Shown one piece after another: positions 27,996-37,203 of a DNA stretch of 64,000 nt. This stretch comes from Acinetobacter baumannii (GTDB lineage Bacteria; Pseudomonadota; Gammaproteobacteria; Pseudomonadales; Moraxellaceae), in assembly GCF_016508585.1 (NCBI RefSeq), contig NZ_JADVOP010000005.1, positions 1-64,000 of the forward strand, read 5' to 3'. Both the position numbers and the translations under genes were made by a program. Positions within the stretch are counted from its first letter, which is position 1. The number at the start of each line of letters is the position of its first letter. A model generated the notes under the pieces. The model searched no databases. It saw nothing but the letters and a program-made list of their open reading frames with translations, and was not told the origin of the DNA.

Positions 27996-28706
27996 GAATC
28001 AGTCCTAAGTAGGAAATGCAATCGAATAGAGTCCCTTGCATTCTCGATGGTTTAAATCGAATTTTTAACATCTTTTTGAAAATAAATAAGGCGTTGACGT
28101 ATATGTCGAATTGCACTATCTATATTCTATACATTTGGGAATTAGAGTGAAGTTTTAAAAGAATTTTAATTGTTTAAAACAGACCCTAAAGATTTGTTCA
28201 TCATATCAATAAATCAATCTTATACATAGTGGTTGTTTTTTAACAACACATCCTGCCGTATCGATTTGAATATCAATGTTTTTATCAATTTGTGAGTGAA
28301 AACAAATGCTTTTGTTGAATTCTTTCATAACGTTGTTTAAATTTTATGCTTATTCCTTATATATAAATTTTTTTGGATTTTTTATCTAAATTTTAGATAT
28401 ATAAATCTAACAGGAATAGCCAAAAGACAGAGGGGAATTCAAGATATTTTTATATCTGGTGTTTTATGGGTTCCATAAAAATATCAGTTTAGTCGATTTG
28501 CTGGGTTGTCCCGGAATATTTCAAATCATGGTTTCAGTTAGGCATACATTGTGTTATTTCGTTTTTTGATTACTCAGAATAATTTCATTTCTGACACGAA
28601 CCAGGTGCTAAATGTGATGTTTTCAATGCTGTATGAATTCTCTTGACACTTACACTGCTGTCATACTTTAGGATGGTGAATGTCTTGTAAATAAGGTGCT
28701 AAACTT
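27996..28706. other. Divergent intergenic region, no gene seen
   Basis: About 710 bp between metQ and the secreted hydrolase gene. It is AT-rich with a short palindrome ATCTAAATTTTAGAT near 28384-28398. A TTGACA lies at 28643-28648 with a loose TACTTT about 15 bases on, possibly the promoter of the plus-strand hydrolase. I see no coding remnant. Confidence 0.45.
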
Positions 28707-29327
28707 ATGAAATTCATCATTATTATATTTAGTTATTTTCTATTGGTCAGCATGGCAGCTGCACAAAATAATATTTATGTTATCCATGGCTATGCTGCTA
28801 ATGTGAATGATCATTGGTTTGGTTATATTGAGCGCCACATCAGTGGTTCAAATAACCGTGTTATAAAAATTGCTTTACCAGATTCCCGCCATCCTCATCT
28901 TTTAGCGTGGAATAAAGCGTTAAGGGAAAATATTCCACGAATTGATAAAAATACCTTTTTCGTTGCCCATAGTTTAGGCTGCATTACCTTGCTTGATTTT
29001 CTTGCACAATCGAAATTTCAGCAGATCGGTGGGGTGGTCTGTGTATCTGGATTTTCTGATCGATTAACAACTTTACCTCAGCTGGATGAATATATTCTTG
29101 CTGCGAAAAAAGACTTTTCTTTTAAAAATAAAATTCGTCAGGGGCAGATGTTTATTTCTGATCACGATCAATATGTCCCCGCAGAATTAAGTCTAGCATT
29201 GGCTCGGAAACTTAACTTTACCTATACGGTAATTCCAAAAGCAGGGCATTTCCTCGCCAGTGACGGTTATATAGAATTTCCACAATTGCTGGATTGGCTA
29301 AAAAATGCAACTGATGCTCATGATTGA
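28707..29327 (+). CDS. Exported RBBP9/YdeN-type serine hydrolase
   Basis: A 206-residue alpha/beta hydrolase of the RBBP9/YdeN family with a signal peptide (MKFIIIIFSYFLLVSMAAAQ). The order is typical: IYVIHGYAAN, PDSRHPHLLAWNKAL, the nucleophile elbow AHSLGC with Ser89, acid in ISDHDQYVP and base in KAGHFLAS. Most family members are cytoplasmic, so export to the periplasm is unusual. The substrate is unknown. Confidence 0.78.
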   Translation: MKFIIIIFSYFLLVSMAAAQNNIYVIHGYAANVNDHWFGYIERHISGSNNRVIKIALPDSRHPHLLAWNKALRENIPRIDKNTFFVAHSLGCITLLDFLAQSKFQQIGGVVCVSGFSDRLTTLPQLDEYILAAKKDFSFKNKIRQGQMFISDHDQYVPAELSLALARKLNFTYTVIPKAGHFLASDGYIEFPQLLDWLKNATDAHD

Positions 29328-29385
29328 TTGATTTGAGGGTTCAGATTGATAAAGTAATTAAAATCTATCTTTGATGGGACAATAA

Positions 29386-29408
29386 AAAACCCACATTAAG
29401 CGGGTTTT
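29386..29408 (+). terminator. Weak terminator after the hydrolase
   Basis: AAAACCC (29386-29392) pairs with GGGTTTT (29402-29408). Confidence 0.55.
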
Positions 29409-29456
29409 AAAGTTCTTTGAGATTAGAGGCTGTGACCTTTTCACTATAATCCTACG

Positions 29457-29532
29457 ACGCAGGAGCATTTTTTAATGCTGCGAAGTTGGATTTTGATGAC
29501 CGGTTATAAATAAGTTTTACAAAACCGGTCAT
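29457..29532. repeat. Two stem-loops between convergent genes
   Basis: An imperfect hairpin, CGCAGGAGCATT / AATGCTGCG, spans about 29457-29482. A perfect 10 bp stem, ATGACCGGTT (29496-29505) / AACCGGTCAT (29523-29532), has a 17-base loop. Neither has a strong T tract on the purD side. Confidence 0.5.
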
Positions 29533-29550
29533 ATGCCGTCTAAAATAAGT

Positions 29551-29598
29551 CCACTGCCACTGCCACTGCCACTGCCACTGCCACTGCCACTGCCACTG
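29551..29598. repeat. (CCACTG)8 hexanucleotide tandem repeat
   Basis: Eight perfect copies of CCACTG, followed by GCAT. It lies 23 bases beyond the purD stop and outside any reading frame I trust. Confidence 0.95.
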
Positions 29599-29620
29599 GC
29601 ATAGCAAGGGTCAACAGACT

Positions 29621-30904
29621 CTAAGCATTTTCACGTGCAATTGCGCGGTAACCAATATCTTTACGGTACTGGACTCCGTCAAAAGACACTTTTTGACAAA
29701 GTTCTAACGCTTTTGCTTGTGCTTCACCGATTGTGTTGCCTAATGCAGTCACGCAAAGTACTCGACCGCCCGCAGTGACAATCTCACCATTTGCGTTTTT
29801 CGCCGTACCTGCATGAAATACTTTGGCATCAGTCATTTCTGTATCTAGACCAGAAATGACATCATCTTTGCTTGATGTTTCAGGATAACCTTTAGATGCG
29901 AGAACGATCCCCACGGTTTTACGCTCATCCCATTCTGCTTCTGCTGGAAGCTGACCTTCAATCCCTGCTTCAACCAACTCCACTAAAGAAGATTTTAAGC
30001 GCATCATGATCGGTTGGGTTTCAGGATCACCAAAACGACAGTTGAATTCAATCACACGTGGTTGACCTTCATCATCAATCATTAAACCTGCATAGAGGAA
30101 ACCTGTATAAACATGACCATCTGCTTTCATGCCATCTACAGTTGGACGCATGACTTCTTTCATGACTTTGTCAAAGACTTCAGCTGTGACCACAGGGGCA
30201 GGGGAGTATGCGCCCATACCACCGGTATTTGGACCTTGGTCGCCTTCAAAAATACGTTTATGGTCTTGTGATGTTGCCATTGGAAGAATATTTTCACCAT
30301 CAATCATGCAAATGAAAGATGCCTCTTCACCCGCCAAGAATTGTTCAATCACAACACGAGAACCTGCATCACCGAACTTATTGCCTGCGAGCATATCATC
30401 GATTGCATCGAAAGCTTCTTGATTGGTCATTGCAACAATAACCCCTTTACCCGCAGCAAGACCGTCGGCTTTAATTACAATCGGCGCGCCATTTTTTTCT
30501 ACAAATGCTTTCGCAGCATCTACTTCTGTAAAAACATCATAGAATGCAGTTGGAATGTGATGACGCTTAAGGAAATGCTTGGCAAAAGCTTTTGAACCTT
30601 CAAGCTGAGCAGCGAATTGTGTAGGTCCCCAAATTTTAAGTCCAGCTGCTCGACCTGCATCTACAACACCATTTACAAGTGGTGCTTCAGGACCAACAAT
30701 AATTAAATCGACCGCATTATTCTGGGCAAACTGAATAATTGCAGGGTTATCGAGGATGTCGAGTGCAACATTTTCACATTTATGTTCTGTAGCTGTACCT
30801 GCATTGCCAGGTGCAACAAACACTTTTGTGACTTTTTCATCTTGAGCGATTTTCCATGCAAGTGCATGTTCACGACCGCCATTACCCAAAACTAAAATGT
30901 TCAT
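29621..30904 (-). CDS. purD: Phosphoribosylamine-glycine ligase
   Basis: Second step of purine synthesis: ATP-dependent joining of glycine to phosphoribosylamine. At 427 residues it is full length. The N-terminal domain starts MNILVLGNGGREHALAWKI, the classic PurD beginning; the ATP-grasp core shows GAPIVIKADGLAAGKGVIVA and MGAYSPAP, with the metal-binding EFNCRFGDPETQ near residue 285. It follows purH on the same strand; the 140 bp gap holds a palindrome. Confidence 0.96.
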   Translation of the reverse strand: MNILVLGNGGREHALAWKIAQDEKVTKVFVAPGNAGTATEHKCENVALDILDNPAIIQFAQNNAVDLIIVGPEAPLVNGVVDAGRAAGLKIWGPTQFAAQLEGSKAFAKHFLKRHHIPTAFYDVFTEVDAAKAFVEKNGAPIVIKADGLAAGKGVIVAMTNQEAFDAIDDMLAGNKFGDAGSRVVIEQFLAGEEASFICMIDGENILPMATSQDHKRIFEGDQGPNTGGMGAYSPAPVVTAEVFDKVMKEVMRPTVDGMKADGHVYTGFLYAGLMIDDEGQPRVIEFNCRFGDPETQPIMMRLKSSLVELVEAGIEGQLPAEAEWDERKTVGIVLASKGYPETSSKDDVISGLDTEMTDAKVFHAGTAKNANGEIVTAGGRVLCVTALGNTIGEAQAKALELCQKVSFDGVQYRKDIGYRAIARENA

Positions 30905-30983
30905 TGAATGTATCCTTTTTAAATTCTTTCCTCTCGTAAATTCGTGAGGGAATGGTGAATTTAAAGCGTCCTGTATGTCGTAA

Positions 30984-31013
30984 CAAATCCCCCTTTGTTA
31001 AAAGGAGGATTTG
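30984..31013. repeat. Palindrome between purH and purD
   Basis: CAAATCCCCCTTT (30984-30996) and AAAGGAGGATTTG (31001-31013) pair over 13 positions with one mismatch around GTTA. There is no T tract directly after it on the minus strand, so it may be an mRNA-processing or stability element rather than a terminator. Confidence 0.6.
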
Positions 31014-31044
31014 GATGGATTTTTTTAATTTGATTTATCGTAAA

Positions 31045-32619
31045 TTAGTGACGGAAATGACGCATGCCTGTAAAGACCATAGCGATCCCAGCTTCATCGG
31101 CTGCTGCAATAGTTTCTTCATCACGCATAGAACCACCTGGCTGGATAATGCATTTAATACCAGCTTTTGCAGCATTATCGATACCATCACGGAATGGGAA
31201 GAATGCATCTGATGCCATCACGGCACCTTCAACCACCAAGCCAGCATGCTCAGCTTTAATTGCCGCAATTCGTGCTGAGTTCACACGGCTCATTTGACCT
31301 GCACCAACGCCAATTGTTTGACGACCTTTGGCATAGACAATCGCATTTGATTTAACATATTTTGCAACTTTCCATGCGAAGATCAAATCATCGATTTCAG
31401 CTTCAGTTGGGGCACGTTTTGTTACAACCTTAAGATCATCTTTGGTAATCATGCCAAGATCTTGGTCTTGAACAAGTAAACCACCATTGACACGTTTATA
31501 GTCATATTGTGCAGCACGTTCATCAATTTTTGGTAATTCACCACATACCAACACACGAACATTTTTCTTTGCACCTGTGACTTCAAGTACACCTTCAGCA
31601 ATGCTTGGTGCAATGATCACTTCAACAAATTGACGGTCTACAATCGCTTGGGCTGTTGCAACATCAAGTTCACGGTTGAATGCAATGATACCGCCAAAGG
31701 CTGATTCTGGATCTGTTGCATAAGCAAGATCATAAGCTGTTTGAATGCCATCGAGCGATACAGCAACACCACAAGGATTCGCATGCTTAACGATCACGCA
31801 GGCTGGTTTGGCAAATGACTTTACGCATTCTAAAGCAGCATCTGTATCAGCGATATTGTTATAAGAGAGTTCTTTGCCTTGCAATTGTTTTGCCGTAGAC
31901 ACTGATGCTTCAGTTGCAGTTGCTTCAACATAGAAAGCAGCGGATTGGTGTGGATTCTCACCATAACGCAAGTCTTGCACTTTGTTCAATTGTGTATTGA
32001 AAGTACGAGCAAATTTGTCTGCTTGACCTTCTTCTTTACCTACTCGAGCACCTAAGTAAGATGCAATCATGCCGTCATATTGTGCAGTATGCTCAAAAGC
32101 TTTTACTGCCAAATCAAATCGAGTTGCATAAGATAATGCCCCCTCGGTTTTGATTTCATTGATCACGGTTGCATAATCTGCAGCGTTGACCACGATACCC
32201 ACAGATGCATGATTTTTTGCAGCAGCACGTACCATTGTCGGACCGCCGATATCAATATTTTCGATTGCGTCGGCAAGAGAACAATCTGCTTTGGCAACAG
32301 TTGCCGCAAATGGATAAAGGTTTACAACAACAAGATCAATCGCATCAATGTTGTGTTCAGCCATCACAGCCTCGTCTAGACCACGACGAGCCAAGATGCC
32401 ACCATGAATTTTAGGATGCAGTGTTTTTACGCGACCATCCATCATTTCAGGGAAGCCAGTGTGCTCTGAAACTTCAACTACAGCGATATTGTTGTCTTTA
32501 AGCAACTTATATGTACCACCAGTAGATAAAATTTCTACCCCAAGAGCAACAAGGTTCTGGGCAAATTCAACGATCCCGGTTTTATCGGAAACAGAGATTA
32601 AAGCGCGTTTAATAGTCAT
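31045..32619 (-). CDS. purH: Bifunctional AICAR transformylase / IMP cyclohydrolase
   Basis: The last two steps of IMP synthesis. The start [15 protein letters not shown] at 32619 is the family beginning (524 residues); a TTG four codons earlier is not needed. The N-terminal cyclohydrolase domain carries [11 protein letters not shown] and the C-terminal transformylase has [14 protein letters not shown] and the catalytic KHANPCGVA. The family-typical end is [13 protein letters not shown]...FTGMRHFRH. Confidence 0.96.
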   Translation of the reverse strand: MTIKRALISVSDKTGIVEFAQNLVALGVEILSTGGTYKLLKDNNIAVVEVSEHTGFPEMMDGRVKTLHPKIHGGILARRGLDEAVMAEHNIDAIDLVVVNLYPFAATVAKADCSLADAIENIDIGGPTMVRAAAKNHASVGIVVNAADYATVINEIKTEGALSYATRFDLAVKAFEHTAQYDGMIASYLGARVGKEEGQADKFARTFNTQLNKVQDLRYGENPHQSAAFYVEATATEASVSTAKQLQGKELSYNNIADTDAALECVKSFAKPACVIVKHANPCGVAVSLDGIQTAYDLAYATDPESAFGGIIAFNRELDVATAQAIVDRQFVEVIIAPSIAEGVLEVTGAKKNVRVLVCGELPKIDERAAQYDYKRVNGGLLVQDQDLGMITKDDLKVVTKRAPTEAEIDDLIFAWKVAKYVKSNAIVYAKGRQTIGVGAGQMSRVNSARIAAIKAEHAGLVVEGAVMASDAFFPFRDGIDNAAKAGIKCIIQPGGSMRDEETIAAADEAGIAMVFTGMRHFRH

Positions 32620-32677
32620 GATCTTCGTCAACAGTTTTTAAGTCTAGAGATTGAACAGGTAGGCAAAAGGTAGGTAA

Positions 32678-32711
32678 AAAAAATGCCCACGCAAGCCGTG
32701 AGCATTTTATC
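32678..32711 (-). terminator. Terminator after fis
   Basis: AAAATGC-CCACG and CGTGA-GCATTTT form an imperfect stem around CAAGC. On the minus strand a T-rich stretch follows, and purH begins about 60 bases on. Confidence 0.65.
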
Positions 32712-32713
32712 AT

Positions 32714-32983
32714 TTATTCACTCATTAAACCGTGAGCTTTTAACTTTTTACGTAAAGTTCCGCGGTTGAGTCCGAGAATTTCAGCAGCGCGTGTCTGATT
32801 CCCGCGCGTATATTCTAGAACGACAGATAAAAGAGGTTTCTCCATTTCTGCTAGCACCATATCGTACACTTGAGATGGTTGCTCACCTTGCAATTGTGCA
32901 AAATAGTGACGAACTGCGCGATCTACGTGAATACGAAGAGCGACATCAGATTGTGCAGTAAAAATAGGAGATTTGCTATTCAT
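32714..32983 (-). CDS. fis: Fis nucleoid protein
   Basis: A small DNA-bending regulator, 89 residues against 98 in E. coli. The C-terminal half is the Fis helix-turn-helix: [37 protein letters not shown] (about 50-86). The N-terminal beta-hairpin arm that activates Hin-type recombination is divergent. In many gamma-proteobacteria fis follows dusB; here the upstream genes are prmA and a DUF3426 gene, with a 375 bp gap containing a strong terminator and a possible small RNA. Confidence 0.95.
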   Translation of the reverse strand: MNSKSPIFTAQSDVALRIHVDRAVRHYFAQLQGEQPSQVYDMVLAEMEKPLLSVVLEYTRGNQTRAAEILGLNRGTLRKKLKAHGLMSE

Positions 32984-33050
32984 GCGAGTTAATCCGAAAA
33001 ATCAAAATATTGCTTGGGTAAAACAATATAAATGTGGTCTAAAAAAATCT

Positions 33051-33083
33051 GAGCCCCGTTTTAGATCCTAAAACGGTTGGCTC
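33051..33083 (-). terminator. Strong terminator upstream of fis
   Basis: GAGCC plus CCGTTTTAG (33051-33064) pair with CTAAAACGG (33068-33076) and GGCTC (33079-33083), giving 14 bp with a 2-base bulge and 3-base loop. Read on the minus strand it is followed by GATTTTTTT. Confidence 0.82.
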
Positions 33084-33290
33084 TAAAACAAGAACAATTA
33101 GCTTGCCACAAATCGTCGAGTTGAGTGAAAAATAAGCGTAACAATAGATTAATATTTGTTACTTCACTCTTTTAAACAAAAAAATGTTCTACTTGCGCGA
33201 TATTGGATATAAAGCACATAACAAAACAGTAGTTTTTGTGAAAAATTGCGAGGAGTTTGCAGGACAAAGCTTTCGTGGCGCGTATGATAG
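33051..33290 (-). ncRNA. Candidate small RNA upstream of fis
   Basis: On the minus strand a -10-like TATCAT near 33290 (with a loose TTGCTC about 20 bases before) is followed by about 230 bases with no reading frame and then the strong terminator at 33051-33083. This could be a free-standing RNA or the leader of fis with an attenuator. No known RNA family is recognised. Confidence 0.35.
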
Positions 33291-33357
33291 CATTGTCTCA
33301 GAAAAAATGAGCAAGAAAACTACATTTTTTTTCATTTTTTTGTAGTTTTTTTTAATT

Positions 33358-34215
33358 TTATGGATGAATGACGTCTAATTGATAGTCATCAAAACTTTTT
33401 CTGGACTCTGTAATGACAAATTTAAATGGATATGGACTGTTTTGTGGAATTCGTTTAATTCCAATCAGGCTCTTGATGAGATAGTCTTCGGCTGAGATTG
33501 TATAAGTCTTGACTATTTTATCATTTGCTTTGAGTGTGACCCTTATCATCGGGAGTTCTAAACTTTTAGAGTACTTATTATTGATTTGACCCGAGAATTG
33601 AGTCTGTTGTGAGTCGATTGCTTTTACTTTGAGGTTACTAATTACGATATGTCTATAACGTTGATCGACAGTGTCACAATGAAAAACTGAACATGCTTTG
33701 GTAAAAACAGTATTGATTGCAGGATAGCGGTCAGTCAAGTTCGGGTTAAACCAAACAATTTGAAACATCAAAATACTGAGCAAAGACAGGTTGATAAAAC
33801 TCCAAGCCAGATAATATAGGGTGCTTTTCGGTTTTAGCAGATCATCGCCTTTGTGAGTCAGCCCTTTAGATAGATTTAAACTGGGAATATTATGAACAGG
33901 ATCATTGTTAAAGTAGTTCAAATTATTTAAGTAGGTTCTCAGATCAATATTGGAATGTTCAACTTTACGATTGAATATATCCAGTACACTGGTTTCATTT
34001 CGACGATTATCAAAAGGCTCCTGATCCAATTTGCGTTCAGGTTCGGATGTATCTGTCACCTGTTTTTCAGAAGGAGCGGGTTGGAGATGAACCAGCGCAT
34101 TGAAGTTATGACCGCATTTTGGACAACAAACCATACCCTGAGCAACAGTAAGCTGTGTAACTGACACTTTATAAATTGAAGCACAATTAGGGCAGCGGGT
34201 TTGTTTTTCAGCCAT
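33358..34215 (-). CDS. Zinc-ribbon DUF3426 membrane protein
   Basis: A 285-residue inner-membrane protein. An N-terminal MJ0042-type zinc ribbon has Cys8/Cys11 and Cys31/Cys34 (RCPNC...CPKCGHNF). After a hydrophilic linker there is one membrane segment (LAWSFINLSLLSILMFQIVWF) and a C-terminal DUF3426 domain that should be periplasmic. The family's role is unknown. It starts 21 bp after prmA, so the two are probably co-transcribed. Confidence 0.82.
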   Translation of the reverse strand: MAEKQTRCPNCASIYKVSVTQLTVAQGMVCCPKCGHNFNALVHLQPAPSEKQVTDTSEPERKLDQEPFDNRRNETSVLDIFNRKVEHSNIDLRTYLNNLNYFNNDPVHNIPSLNLSKGLTHKGDDLLKPKSTLYYLAWSFINLSLLSILMFQIVWFNPNLTDRYPAINTVFTKACSVFHCDTVDQRYRHIVISNLKVKAIDSQQTQFSGQINNKYSKSLELPMIRVTLKANDKIVKTYTISAEDYLIKSLIGIKRIPQNSPYPFKFVITESRKSFDDYQLDVIHP

Positions 34216-34236
34216 AGATAGTTAAATTTTCATCGA

Positions 34237-35139
34237 TTAAAATTTCTTACGCGAACCAGAAATTCTGCACCAGTTTTCTTCGCGTTTCTCTACCTCTACT
34301 ATATCAAAAAATTCAGAATAAACACTAGAAACATCAGCAACTTGCTCTTCAATTACACCTGCAAGTGCGAACTCGCCCTCAGATTTAATTAAAGTTGAGA
34401 ATTCCTCGGCAAGGGACATAAGTGGACCAGCCAGAATATTTGCAACCAGTACATCTGCTTGCTGGGTTTTAAATGTTTCATTAAATTCTTCAGGAAGTCC
34501 GACATAAAGATTTTCAAGTACGCCATTCAATTCAGCATTTTGTTTTGTTGCTAATACTGCTTGGGGGTCAATATCTGTTGCATAAACCTTTTTCGCACCT
34601 AAGAGCAATGCTGCAACACCCAATATGCCTGAGCCACAACCGTAATCAATCACAACTTTATCTTTAACATCGGTTTTTCCTAACCATTGCAAACAAAGGA
34701 AAGTTGAAGCATGGTTGCCTGTACCGAAAGCCAAGCCTGGATCAAGCTTGATATTGACTGCATCAGCTTCAGGCGGTTCTAACCACTCAGGCACGATCCA
34801 GTATTTTTCACCAATTTGAATGGGTTCATAGTAGTCCATCCATGAACGTTCCCAAACCTGGTCTTCAAGGAATTCACTCTTCATTGGAGCAGTCGGGAGC
34901 TGAGTACGGATAAATGTCTCTAAAGCTGCTACATCGATTTCTTCATGGTCGTCTTGAGCATAAATGCCTGTGACAATGACTTTATTCCATAGAGGCGTTT
35001 CACCTGGAAGTGGCTCAAGCAAGTCTTGGTTTTCAGCATCATCGAGAGTCACACTTACTGCACCTAAAGAACTTAATAAAGTTTCAGTAAAATCAACTTG
35101 AGCTTGTTCAACTGTAATATGAATTTGTAACCACTTCAC
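34237..35139 (-). CDS. prmA: Ribosomal protein L11 methyltransferase
   Basis: Methylates lysines and the N-terminus of ribosomal protein L11. At 300 residues it is full length, starting [12 protein letters not shown] like other PrmA proteins. The AdoMet motif I reads [20 protein letters not shown] and is preceded by the family hallmark [15 protein letters not shown]; the post-motif [11 protein letters not shown] and the catalytic-loop VANILAGPL are also present. Confidence 0.95.
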   Translation of the reverse strand: MKWLQIHITVEQAQVDFTETLLSSLGAVSVTLDDAENQDLLEPLPGETPLWNKVIVTGIYAQDDHEEIDVAALETFIRTQLPTAPMKSEFLEDQVWERSWMDYYEPIQIGEKYWIVPEWLEPPEADAVNIKLDPGLAFGTGNHASTFLCLQWLGKTDVKDKVVIDYGCGSGILGVAALLLGAKKVYATDIDPQAVLATKQNAELNGVLENLYVGLPEEFNETFKTQQADVLVANILAGPLMSLAEEFSTLIKSEGEFALAGVIEEQVADVSSVYSEFFDIVEVEKREENWCRISGSRKKF

Positions 35140-35265
35140 GGTAAAGACCTAAATCGTTTTCTTAAAGCCCATATTGTAACGGAAACTGTCAAGGCGCGCC
35201 TACCTTCCACCAAAATAAAAAAGTGGATGCATCAACACCCACTTTGGTTTTACAAAATCATCATT

Positions 35266-36144
35266 TTAAGCATGTTCAATTACAGAATCTTGCGTGGCAT
35301 GTTTGGAAATCAATGCACCAAAGATTGCTGCAAAAACATACATAAATATCGAGTAGACTGCAGCAGGCATCGCTACAGTTGAGTTTGCCATGACTGTCAA
35401 TGCGATGGTCATCGCTAAAGTGCTGTTATGAATGCCTATTTCAAAAGCACACGCACGTGCTTGCGCGCTATTAATGCCAAGTAATCTTGGGACAAAATAA
35501 CCGATCAGCAAACTGCATATACAGAAAATCACTGTGGCTAAACCGACTTGGGTGAGATATTCCAGAATGTGTGTACGCTCTTTGGCGATTGCTCCGATAA
35601 TGATGAGTATCAAAAAAACCACAGAGAAAATACGCAAGGGTTTATTGAGTTTCTCTGTAAAATGGGGCGCATAGTGTCGAATCAACATACCAATACAGAC
35701 AGGAACTAAAATAATTGCAAAAACCTGAATAATCTTGCTGAACTGCATACTGATTTGCTGTCCATCATTCATAAAGTACTGGATGGAGAAGTTTACAATC
35801 AAGGGTAGGGTAAAAGCTGCAATCACAGAATTAATAGCTGTCAAAGTAATATTCAGTGCAATGTCGCCTTTAAATAAATAACTGAATAAATTTGCGGTAC
35901 TTCCACCTGGTGATGCAGCGAGTAACATTAATCCGACTGCGAGTAAAGGCGGTAGGGCGAGTACTTTACAGATAACAAAGGCAATGCCGACCAAAAGTAC
36001 CAATTGACAAAATAAGGCAATTAAAACGGCTTTGGGATGTTTTGATACCCGAGCGAAATCTTTCGGAGTGAGCTCTAAGCCTAAACCAATCATAATGATG
36101 GCGAGGGCAAGCGGAAGCATGACGGTGATTATTCCTGAATCCAT
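35266..36144 (-). CDS. Bile acid:sodium symporter family transporter
   Basis: A 292-residue integral membrane protein of the BASS family with about nine or ten membrane segments. The opening MIGLGLELTPKDFARVSKHPK and the central LAASPGGSTANLFSYL and FEIGIHNSTLAMTIAL motifs, which carry the sodium-site residues, identify it. Members carry organic anions or, in some bacteria, pantoate or pyruvate; substrate cannot be assigned. It precedes prmA on the same strand by about 126 bp. Confidence 0.87.
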   Translation of the reverse strand: MDSGIITVMLPLALAIIMIGLGLELTPKDFARVSKHPKAVLIALFCQLVLLVGIAFVICKVLALPPLLAVGLMLLAASPGGSTANLFSYLFKGDIALNITLTAINSVIAAFTLPLIVNFSIQYFMNDGQQISMQFSKIIQVFAIILVPVCIGMLIRHYAPHFTEKLNKPLRIFSVVFLILIIIGAIAKERTHILEYLTQVGLATVIFCICSLLIGYFVPRLLGINSAQARACAFEIGIHNSTLAMTIALTVMANSTVAMPAAVYSIFMYVFAAIFGALISKHATQDSVIEHA

Positions 36145-36523
36145 AGTTTCTTCCTTTTTGTTGTTTTAAATCATTTAAACAGTTGAATATTCCTTACTCA
36201 AAATTGAGTGTAATCGAAACTATAAAAATAGAAAAATAAAAAACATGACTCCTCAATAATTTAAAATAACCATCATTTGGGTAGGTCATTAAGTTGATTT
36301 AAATATATTTTAAATACAATTACTTATGTAATTCGCAAAGGTCGGTTAATTCGAAAGTGGGTAATGACGAGAGGGATCAGATAGACATTCAGAATATAAA
36401 AAAAGAGATTCCGTTAACCGGAATCTCTCTTGATTTCAACAATCATCCATCGCGTTTCAAGCTTGCTGAATGCAGATATCATTCACGCAATCAAAGTCGA
36501 TGAATTGCTGATTTTGAGGAAAA
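36145..36523. other. Intergenic region with one terminator
   Basis: About 380 bp with no gene. A terminator at 36401-36432 serves the minus-strand secreted protein gene. AT-rich elsewhere. Confidence 0.5.
36401..36432 (-). terminator. Rho-independent terminator
   Basis: AGAGATTCCG (36404-36413) / CGGAATCTCT (36419-36428), loop TTAAC, with the T run on the minus strand. Confidence 0.85.
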
Positions 36524-36949
36524 TTATTGAGCTTGGATTGGATCTTCGCTCGGTACAGCTTGGCTAGGTTGTTCGACTGCCGGCTGTTCTGCTTGAGAGG
36601 CGTCATTGGTTGCCGGTGCATCAGCACTTGCAGGAGCCGCTTGTTCTACAGCAGGACGATTTTCCATTGCAGGTTCTGGTGAGACAGCAGCACCGGTGGT
36701 ATTGCTACCTGCTGGTGGAGCAGGGAAACTGAATTGGAGCTTGCCATTCTCATTTGGTTCACAAGTACCATTAAAAGTTACACCTTTATTGGCATAAGTG
36801 ACCCAGTCACCTTGTTTTTTCTTGGCACAAACTTGAATTTGCTTTTTCACTTCAGCTTTACTGGTGTTTTCCTCAGCAGCATGAGCAAAACCGATTGCCA
36901 TACAACTTAACAATGAAGCCGTCATCATCTTAGACAATGTATTTTTCAT
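36524..36949 (-). CDS. Secreted protein with Pro/Ala/Glu-rich tail
   Basis: A 141-residue exported protein. The start MKNTLSKMMTASLL at 36949 (GGAA upstream) gives a clean signal peptide cleaved after FAHA; a longer frame from 37066 would hide it. The mature protein starts with a small domain holding a Cys pair (IQVCAKKK...GTCEPNENGK) and ends in about 70 residues of low complexity, mainly Ala, Pro, Glu and Ser (PAVEQAAPASADAPATND). The Cys pair probably forms a disulfide. No family is recognised. Confidence 0.65.
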   Translation of the reverse strand: MKNTLSKMMTASLLSCMAIGFAHAAEENTSKAEVKKQIQVCAKKKQGDWVTYANKGVTFNGTCEPNENGKLQFSFPAPPAGSNTTGAAVSPEPAMENRPAVEQAAPASADAPATNDASQAEQPAVEQPSQAVPSEDPIQAQ

Positions 36950-37203
36950 AATCGTATTCCTTGTATTCATGATGGAAAATTTAATTATCTGAGTGATTCT
37001 CATGGTATAGCGGTTTTTTGCTAAGTTAAATTCGATTTGTGGGGACTTACTGAAACGAAGTGTCAATTTATGTTGCCTGTGTATCTAAATGTTTAATTGG
37101 AAATATATGTCTTTAGGGGATAAATTTTTGTAAAACCGCCTAAAACTCACGGTAAAATTTTGCTATAATTTCCTGTCATTCTTTTTATCTCTCATTTATT
37201 ACT

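Larger units (their letters stand above)
32984..33357. other. Region upstream of fis
   Basis: 374 bp without a protein gene. It holds a strong minus-strand terminator at 33051-33083 and an AT-rich weaker stem (TGTAGTTTT and its complement) at about 33317-33350 after the DUF3426 gene. The interval is assessed as a possible small RNA below. Confidence 0.55.

Noticed and set aside
29551..29598. CRISPR-like array
   Set aside because: The units are contiguous hexamers without spacers, so it is a microsatellite.
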